Shown piece after piece: positions 59,325-64,000 of a DNA stretch of 64,000 nt (positions are counted from its first letter, which is position 1; the number at the start of each line of letters is the position of its first letter). The notes below the pieces were generated by a model, which was not told the origin of the DNA, made no database searches, and worked only from the letters and a program-made list of their open reading frames with translations. The stretch is from DASZGL01 sp035938875 (GTDB lineage: Bacteria > Chloroflexota > Dormibacteria > Aeolococcales > Aeolococcaceae): the NCBI GenBank assembly GCA_035938875.1, contig DASZGL010000041.1, positions 3,472 through 67,471 on the forward strand. The letters are read 5' to 3'. Made by a program: the position numbers and the translations under genes.

Positions 59325-60269
59325 ATGCCCCAGCGCCTGCGCCGATCGGTTTTGTCCGTCCCTGGCAGTAACCCGCGGATGATGGAGAAGGCAGCGGGCA
59401 GCGCGGCGGACGAGGTCTTCCTCGATCTCGAGGATGCCTGCGCTCCGCTGGAGAAGCCGGGAGCACGCGCCAAGGTGGTCGAGGCTCTGACCACTCACGA
59501 ATGGGGCGACAAGGTCAAGGTGGTGCGCATCAACCAGGTGACCAGCCGCTACGCGTACCAAGACCTCCTCGACGTCGTCGGTGGAGCGGGGCGCGTCCTC
59601 GACTGCATCATGGTCCCCAAGGTGCAGAACACCGGCGACGTCGCCTTCGTCGACCGGGCGCTCACCCAGCTCGAGCAGGAGCTCGGCCTCGAGCCGCAGA
59701 GCATCGGTATCGAAGCCCAGATCGAGGATGCACTGGGACTGACCAACTGCGAGCAGATCGCCACCGCCAGTCCTCGCGTCGAGACACTGATCTTCGGCCC
59801 CGCTGATTTCAGCGCCAGCCTGCAGTTGCCGTCGCTCACCGTCGCCGGCGGATCCGCCGACTACCCCGGCGACATCTTCCACTACGTCCTCTTTCGTCTC
59901 GCCGTCGCCGCCCGCGCCGCCGGCATCCAGGTGATCGACGGGCCCTACCTGGCGATCCGCGATATCGACGGTTACAGCGTGGTGGCCAGGCGCGCCGCCG
60001 CCCTCGGCTATGACGGCAAGTGGGTGCTGCACCCCGGACAGATCGATCCCTGCAACCAGGCGTTCACCCCGTCGCAGGAGCAGTTCGACAAGGCGGTGCA
60101 GATCCTCGAGGCCTACCAGCAGGCCACCGAGGTCGACCGCCGAGGCGCGGTGATGCTCGGCGACGAGATGATCGACGAGGCATCGCGAAAGATGGCGCAG
60201 CAGTTCTACATGCGCGGCGTCGCAGCCGGGCTGCGCCCCCGCCATGCCGTCAGCGCAGTCGCCGGCTGA
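59325..60269 (+). CDS. HpcH/HpaI-family CoA-ester lyase (malyl-CoA/citramalyl-CoA lyase-like)
   Basis: A 314-residue aldolase-type lyase that cleaves or forms malyl-CoA or related hydroxyacyl-CoA esters. It starts LRRSVLSVPGSNPRMMEKAAGSAADEVFLDLEDACAPLEKPGAR and has VRINQV, MVPKVQNTGDV, IEAQIEDALGL, FGPADFSASL and GYDGKWVLHPGQIDPCNQAFTPS, all standard for this family. The ATG at 59325 has GAGGAGG upstream. It is followed after 8 nt by an acyl-CoA dehydrogenase, so the pair probably handles short-chain acyl-CoA or a C5 hydroxy acid. The specific substrate cannot be read. Confidence 0.92.
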   Translation: MPQRLRRSVLSVPGSNPRMMEKAAGSAADEVFLDLEDACAPLEKPGARAKVVEALTTHEWGDKVKVVRINQVTSRYAYQDLLDVVGGAGRVLDCIMVPKVQNTGDVAFVDRALTQLEQELGLEPQSIGIEAQIEDALGLTNCEQIATASPRVETLIFGPADFSASLQLPSLTVAGGSADYPGDIFHYVLFRLAVAARAAGIQVIDGPYLAIRDIDGYSVVARRAAALGYDGKWVLHPGQIDPCNQAFTPSQEQFDKAVQILEAYQQATEVDRRGAVMLGDEMIDEASRKMAQQFYMRGVAAGLRPRHAVSAVAG

Positions 60270-60277
60270 GCAAGGGG

Positions 60278-61450
60278 ATGGCCACGGCCACGGACAGCCT
60301 CACCAGCGAGCAGCGCGACATCGTCAACCTGGTGCGCGACTTCGTCGAGCGCGAGATCCTGCCGGTCGCCCACGACCTGGAGCACGACGACATCTATCCC
60401 GACGACATCGTCAGGAAGATGAAGGAGCTGGGCTTCTTCGGCTTCGCAATTCCCGAGGAGTACGGCGGCGCCGGTCTCAACATGGAGACCTATGCGCTGG
60501 TCTGCGAGGAGCTCGCGCGCGGCTGGATGTCGATCACCGGGGTCATCAACACCCACTTCATCGTCGCCTACCTCGTCGAGCACTTCGGCACCGACGAGCA
60601 GCGCAAGCGCTTCCTGCCGCGACTGGCGACGGGTGAGTACCACGGTGGCTTCTCCATGAGCGAGCCCAACTGCGGCTCCGATGTCCAGGCGATTCGCACC
60701 CGCGCGGTGCGCGACAACGGCGAATATGTCATCAATGGCACAAAGATGTGGGCCACCAACGGCGAGCACTCCACCGTCGTGGCCACACTGGTCAAGACCG
60801 ACCCCGAGGCGCGGCCGCCGTACAAGGGGATGTCGTGCATCCTCGCCGAGAAGCAGTACTCGGGGTTCGTCTCGAGCAAGCGCATCGAAAAGCTCGGCTA
60901 CAAGGGCGTGGAGACGACCGAGCTGGTCTTCGACGACAACCGCCAGCCGGCGGCCAACCTTCTCGGCGGCGTCGAGGGTCGTGGCTTCCAGCAGATGATG
61001 GCCGCCATCGAGGTGGGGCGCATCAACGTCGCCGCGCGCGGCGTCGGTGTCGCCCAGCGCGCCTTCGAACTGGCCATTGCATATGCCCAGGAGCGGCATG
61101 CGTTCGGCAAGCCCATCGCCCAGCACCAGGCGATCCAGTTCAAGCTCGCCGACATGGCGACCAAGATCGAGGCGGCACGGCTGCTCACCAACATGGCGGC
61201 GCGGCGCAAGGATGCCGGTGAGCGCACCGACGTCGAGTCGGGGATGGCCAAGCTCTTCGCCACCGAGGCGTGCATGGAGGTGGTCAACGAGTGCATGCGC
61301 ATCCACGGCGGTTACGGCTTCTCCAAGGAGTATCCCGTGGAGCAGCTCTACCGTGACGCGCCGCTGCTGGTCATCGGTGAGGGCACCAACGAGATCCAAC
61401 GGCTGATCATCGCCAAGGGTCTGTTGGAGCGCCATCGACTCCGCTCCTGA
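60278..61450 (+). CDS. Acyl-CoA dehydrogenase
   Basis: A 390-residue FAD-dependent dehydrogenase. It shows FFGFAIPEEYGGAGLNMETYALVCEELAR near the N-terminus, GFSMSEPNCGSDVQAIRTRA and YVINGTKMWATNGE in the middle, and a C-terminal QRAFELAIAYAQERHAFGKPIAQHQAIQFKLADM and RDAPLLVIGEGTNEIQRLIIAKGLL, with the catalytic Glu in GEGTNEIQ. It oxidises an acyl-CoA at the alpha-beta bond. The ATG at 60278 is preceded by AAGGGG. In an operon with the CoA lyase. Confidence 0.95.
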   Translation: MATATDSLTSEQRDIVNLVRDFVEREILPVAHDLEHDDIYPDDIVRKMKELGFFGFAIPEEYGGAGLNMETYALVCEELARGWMSITGVINTHFIVAYLVEHFGTDEQRKRFLPRLATGEYHGGFSMSEPNCGSDVQAIRTRAVRDNGEYVINGTKMWATNGEHSTVVATLVKTDPEARPPYKGMSCILAEKQYSGFVSSKRIEKLGYKGVETTELVFDDNRQPAANLLGGVEGRGFQQMMAAIEVGRINVAARGVGVAQRAFELAIAYAQERHAFGKPIAQHQAIQFKLADMATKIEAARLLTNMAARRKDAGERTDVESGMAKLFATEACMEVVNECMRIHGGYGFSKEYPVEQLYRDAPLLVIGEGTNEIQRLIIAKGLLERHRLRS

Positions 61451-61507
61451 AGCCGCGCGTAGCCCCCGCGCCGAAGGGCGCGGCGGCCGTCGAGGACGGC
61501 GGGAGGG

Positions 61508-61634
61508 GGGTAAGGCCGATCCGGGCTCAGCCCGGTCGGCAACGCATAGGGGGGAGCATCCCCCCTCCAAGGACGGGTAAGGCCGATCCGGGCTCAGCCC
61601 GGTCGGCAATGAACAGGGGGGAGCATCCCCCCTG
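61508..61634. repeat. Two direct copies of a palindromic intergenic repeat, period 67 bp
   Basis: Units 61508-61567 and 61575-61634 share nearly identical sequence. Each has a long stem-loop (GCCGATCCGGGC tca GCCCGGTCGGC) and a short one (GGGGGGA gca TCCCCCC). They differ at only a few bases. They lie in the gap between the acyl-CoA dehydrogenase stop and the convergent phosphatase stop, directly at the latter. There is no T-run at the expected place, so a simple terminator does not explain them. Confidence 0.9.
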
Positions 61635-62093
61635 TCAAAAAACCGGCGGCGGCAGGTAGCGTCCCTCGACGACGGCGCCACGGCGCACCGTGAACACCCA
61701 CGTCGACGCCTTCTCCCAACGCAGGCCGCCGTGGAGCTCGACGCCGTGCTCGGCGAGCTCGAGCACCACCGCCCCGATGACGTCGGCGTGGCTGCAGAGA
61801 ACCGCGTCCTCGTGCGAGCGGATCAACGTGAGCGTGCCCGCGGCACCGGCGCCCTCGGCGAGCGCGTCGCTGTCGTGCACCTCGAGGCCGTGCCCATGGG
61901 CAAGCGGTTGCACGGTCTCGCGGCAGCGTACTGAGGGACTGCTCAGCACCTCGGCGACGGGCATCGCGGAGAGGACCTTCACCAGCCCCTCGGCCTGTCG
62001 ACGTCCCGCCTTGGTCAGTGGCCGCAGCTCGTCGGGATCGGTCCACTGCTCGCGGTCACCCGCCTTGGCGTGGCGAACCAGCATGACGCTCAC
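61635..62093 (-). CDS. SixA-type histidine phosphatase
   Basis: A 152-residue phosphatase of the RHG family. The N-terminus MLVRHAKAGDREQWTDPDELRPLTKAGRRQAEGL holds the RHA catalytic motif, SSPSVRCRETV provides a second Arg, and VLCSHADVIGAVV is the second catalytic His. SixA proteins dephosphorylate phosphohistidine; in mycobacteria the same domain is fused behind a NUDIX domain in MutT1. GTG start overlaps the NUDIX stop as GTGA. Confidence 0.9.
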   Translation of the reverse strand: MSVMLVRHAKAGDREQWTDPDELRPLTKAGRRQAEGLVKVLSAMPVAEVLSSPSVRCRETVQPLAHGHGLEVHDSDALAEGAGAAGTLTLIRSHEDAVLCSHADVIGAVVLELAEHGVELHGGLRWEKASTWVFTVRRGAVVEGRYLPPPVF

Positions 62094-62530
62094 AGTGCCG
62101 CGGTGATCTCCTCGGAGGGCGCATCACGGCTCAGCGAGCGCAGAAGAGTGCGGTCGCGGTCGTAGCTGAGCAGCGACAGCGCTTCGTCGAGCGGCAGCCA
62201 GCGGCACTCGTCGATCTCGTCGTGTGGGGTGAACTGTCCTGAGATGGCGCGCATCATCCAGTAGTAGACGATCTTGGGTCGCCCCTTGCGGTCGACGTAA
62301 CTGGTGGTCCCGAGGGGTCGGCCCAAGCGGCAGCGCATCCCCGTCTCCTCCTCGACCTCGCGCAGCGCCGCCTCCTCCTCGGTCTCGTCACCGTCGAGCT
62401 TGCCCTTGGGCAGCCCCCAGTCGTCGTACTCGGGGCGATGGACCACCGCGTACTTGCGCCCTGAGCTGCGCGACGGACGCCACACAACCCCACCTGCGGC
62501 GCGCACCACCGGCTGGGGAAACGGTCTCAC
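62090..62530 (-). CDS. NUDIX hydrolase (MutT1-like N-domain)
   Basis: A 146-residue pyrophosphohydrolase with a canonical NUDIX box GKLDGDETEEEAALREVEEETGM (GX5EX7REUXEEXGU). YYWMMRAISGQFTPHDEIDECRWLPLDEAL follows. It starts RPFPQPVVRAAGGVVWRPS. Candidate substrates are 8-oxo-dGTP, Ap4A or a similar nucleotide. GTG at 62530 overlaps the CHAD stop; a GTG two codons earlier is possible. With the SixA gene it has the domain order of MutT1, as two proteins. Confidence 0.92.
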   Translation of the reverse strand: MRPFPQPVVRAAGGVVWRPSRSSGRKYAVVHRPEYDDWGLPKGKLDGDETEEEAALREVEEETGMRCRLGRPLGTTSYVDRKGRPKIVYYWMMRAISGQFTPHDEIDECRWLPLDEALSLLSYDRDRTLLRSLSRDAPSEEITAAL

Positions 62531-64000
62531 ATCCACGACGTCATCTCCTTCCGTGAGAGCTGTTTCCACACCGCCGGCCACGCCTTGCGGGCGCGGTCGG
62601 CGGCGTTTTTCTGAAGTCCGCAGAGCTCGCCCGCGACAAAGGCGGTACGGCCACTGCCGGCATGTTCGCGAAGCCACTGTCCGAGCACCACGGCGTCGTG
62701 GAGCTCGCCGAGCACCTCCTGCAAACGGGCCACATCTTTGGCGAACGCGGCGGCGCGCTTGCCGGCCACCGGGGTCACCGCTTCTGCGGCGTAGCGACAG
62801 CGCTTCGCCTTGATGCGCAGAGCGTGCAGGTCGTCGTCGGGCGAGTCCGCGTCGAGCGCGCGCGCCGCCTTGCGCAGCCCGGCCCACGGACCACCGATGA
62901 GATCGCCGAGAAGCGCGCGCGCCGGCACCGGCGCGGCATCGCTGAGCGCGGGATGGTTGGCGGCCTCGACGAGGCGATCAATCAGGTCGACGTATCGGTC
63001 GCTGTCGAAGCCGATCAGCAGGTGCTTCCGCTTTGCCTCCACGTCGGCGTCGAGGGCGGCGACCAGCTTCTGACCGGCGACCGTGTCCGGCGCGGGCAGG
63101 GCGGTGACGCCGGCGCTGAGGCGATCGCGCAGCACCTCGGCGTCGCGGACGCTGCCGAGCTCGTCGGTGAGCCAGCGCACGTCCTCGCGGAGCGGTGTGG
63201 CCCAGTCGGCGTCGAGCACCGCCGCGAAGGTGCGCAGGTCGCTGCGCAAACGTCGCGTGGCCACCCGGGCCTGGTGCACCTCCTCGGGGTCGCCGCCGAC
63301 GCGGACGCCCGGGTCGTGGCGGAGCAGGCGCGCCACCGACGCGGCGAAGGCGCGGCGAGCGAGATCGCCGGCGGTGGCGTGGGCGTCGAGCGTCTCGGGG
63401 CTCACCTCGGGGGGCTCGGTGGCCATCGATCCGAGGGCGCGAACCAGCTTGGGAGTCGGGTCCGGCTTGCCCGCGCCGCCGGCGTGGAGGCGCTCGAGCA
63501 CCGCCTCGATCAGCGAATCCGACGTTCCCTCGGCGGCCTCCACCTCGACCTCGCGGAATCGCGAGGCCACGCGGCGCCCCTGGTAGACGGTGACCTCGTC
63601 GTCGTCGATCTCCACCAGCCGCTGGCCGTCGTCGCTGAGCAGAGCGACGACCTTGCGCACGGTTTGCAGCCGAGCCACCGGGGCGAGCGGAGCGTGGCGG
63701 ACGTAGCCGAGGAGAAGGCGCACGGCGTCCTGTGGCGGATGCGTCGCCGGCCCGTCGAAGTGGTGCTCCTGGCGGACCAGCATGGTGCCGTCGCCGTCGT
63801 CGGGCAGCTTCACCGTCCAGCCCTCGCCGGCGCGGTGGCGCAGGCTGCAGCCCCAGCGCACCAGGCGCAGGTCGGGCGTGTCCCAGTACACCGTGGTCAG
63901 CCGCCGCTCCTCGCCGCTGGTGGCGACGACGTCGTCGGCGATCCCACCGAGGTCGAGGAGGCGGAAGCCCGGCGGAGCGGCGAGCTTGACCTCCCGCTCC
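62527..64000 (-). CDS. CYTH-CHAD domain protein, N-terminus cut by window edge
   Basis: At least 490 residues remain. The 5' part at the right edge reads EREVKLAAPPGFRLLDLGGI, the start of a CYTH (triphosphate tunnel) domain, and continues with TTVYWDTPDLRLVRWGCSLRHRAGEGWTVKLP. The second part is a CHAD helical bundle with VHQARVATRRLRSDLRTF and DDLHALRIKAKRCRYAAEAV. CYTH-CHAD proteins bind polyphosphate and are often beside ppk. The first residues lie outside the window. Translation is coupled to the NUDIX gene. Confidence 0.92.
   Translation of the reverse strand, partial: EREVKLAAPPGFRLLDLGGIADDVVATSGEERRLTTVYWDTPDLRLVRWGCSLRHRAGEGWTVKLPDDGDGTMLVRQEHHFDGPATHPPQDAVRLLLGYVRHAPLAPVARLQTVRKVVALLSDDGQRLVEIDDDEVTVYQGRRVASRFREVEVEAAEGTSDSLIEAVLERLHAGGAGKPDPTPKLVRALGSMATEPPEVSPETLDAHATAGDLARRAFAASVARLLRHDPGVRVGGDPEEVHQARVATRRLRSDLRTFAAVLDADWATPLREDVRWLTDELGSVRDAEVLRDRLSAGVTALPAPDTVAGQKLVAALDADVEAKRKHLLIGFDSDRYVDLIDRLVEAANHPALSDAAPVPARALLGDLIGGPWAGLRKAARALDADSPDDDLHALRIKAKRCRYAAEAVTPVAGKRAAAFAKDVARLQEVLGELHDAVVLGQWLREHAGSGRTAFVAGELCGLQKNAADRARKAWPAVWKQLSRKEMTSWM

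Noticed and set aside
57273..60245. A 990-codon open frame on the minus strand
   Set aside because: It overlaps the CoA-lyase gene and the GT-C-like gene in a different phase; the translation is Arg/Ala/Gly-rich with no family motifs, as expected from antisense of high-GC genes.
61508..61634. Rho-independent terminator
   Set aside because: The hairpins are strong but there is no downstream T-run on either strand in the right place; the run of A bases follows the hairpin on the plus strand. I list it as a repeat instead.

Overview
The window is very GC-rich chromosomal DNA packed with ordinary bacterial genes, many sharing GTGA or ATGA start/stop overlaps. No phage, plasmid or CRISPR locus is visible. 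The mix suggests a free-living, high-GC, Gram-positive-like soil or sediment bacterium: an actinobacterial-type hut operon, an InhA-like FabI, an SCO4848-type membrane protein, YCF48/BNR propeller proteins with a C-terminal membrane anchor, a CYTH-CHAD/NUDIX/SixA run, and an O-mannosyltransferase beside a sorted surface protein. An uncultured Chloroflexota/Dormibacterota-like or deep actinobacterial lineage would fit. That placement is inference; no 16S rRNA is present.

Layout. 1-1779: proC (cut by the left edge) and a lipoprotein, both on the minus strand. 1904-13762: hutH-hutU-hutG-hutI, a class-V PLP enzyme, and a complete branched-chain-amino-acid-type ABC importer (two ATPases, two permeases, a lipoprotein binding protein), closed by a strong terminator. 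13874-19472: Ohr, a DUF255 protein, an RDD protein, a CBS/zinc-ribbon protein, a propeller protein and a CPBP protease. 19586-25000: purA, GNAT, mscL, yceI/HxlR and a glycogen-debranching-type enzyme. 25092-29549: a propeller/MoxR/membrane/VWA (CoxE-like) cassette. 29712-33626: RidA, CcdA, a TusA-like protein and a two-component system. 33715-37440: a propeller lipoprotein, an ECF sigma factor with probable anti-sigma, and a PHP phosphoesterase. 37470-41388: tRNA-Lys(CTT), an IS481-like transposase scar, and an 1181-residue cyclase/AAA/TPR signalling protein. 41546-45459: a GlxA-type regulator and two secreted proteins with PE(I/V)P C-terminal sorting signals. 45579-49332: macrodomain, fabF, fabI, SCO4848-like and an inositol-monophosphatase-like gene. 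49442-54324: DUF72, a small protein, a PDZ protein and an SF1 helicase with an arginine-rich tail. 54325-59182: a repeat-bearing surface protein, an O-mannosyltransferase, a Cys-motif protein and a GT-C-like membrane protein. 59325-64000: a CoA-ester lyase and acyl-CoA dehydrogenase, two copies of a palindromic intergenic repeat, then SixA, NUDIX and CYTH-CHAD (cut by the right edge).

Two signals go beyond gene content. First, many start codons lie 6-9 nt after a TAnnnT box and lack a Shine-Dalgarno sequence, which points to leaderless transcription. At four loci the first start codon opens a very short ORF whose stop overlaps the start of the main gene, so translation may be coupled. Second, 54325-59182 looks like a surface-glycoprotein locus: a Ser/Thr-rich, repeat-containing, sorted protein lies divergently beside a protein-O-mannosyltransferase. 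No clearly novel defence or mobile system was found.
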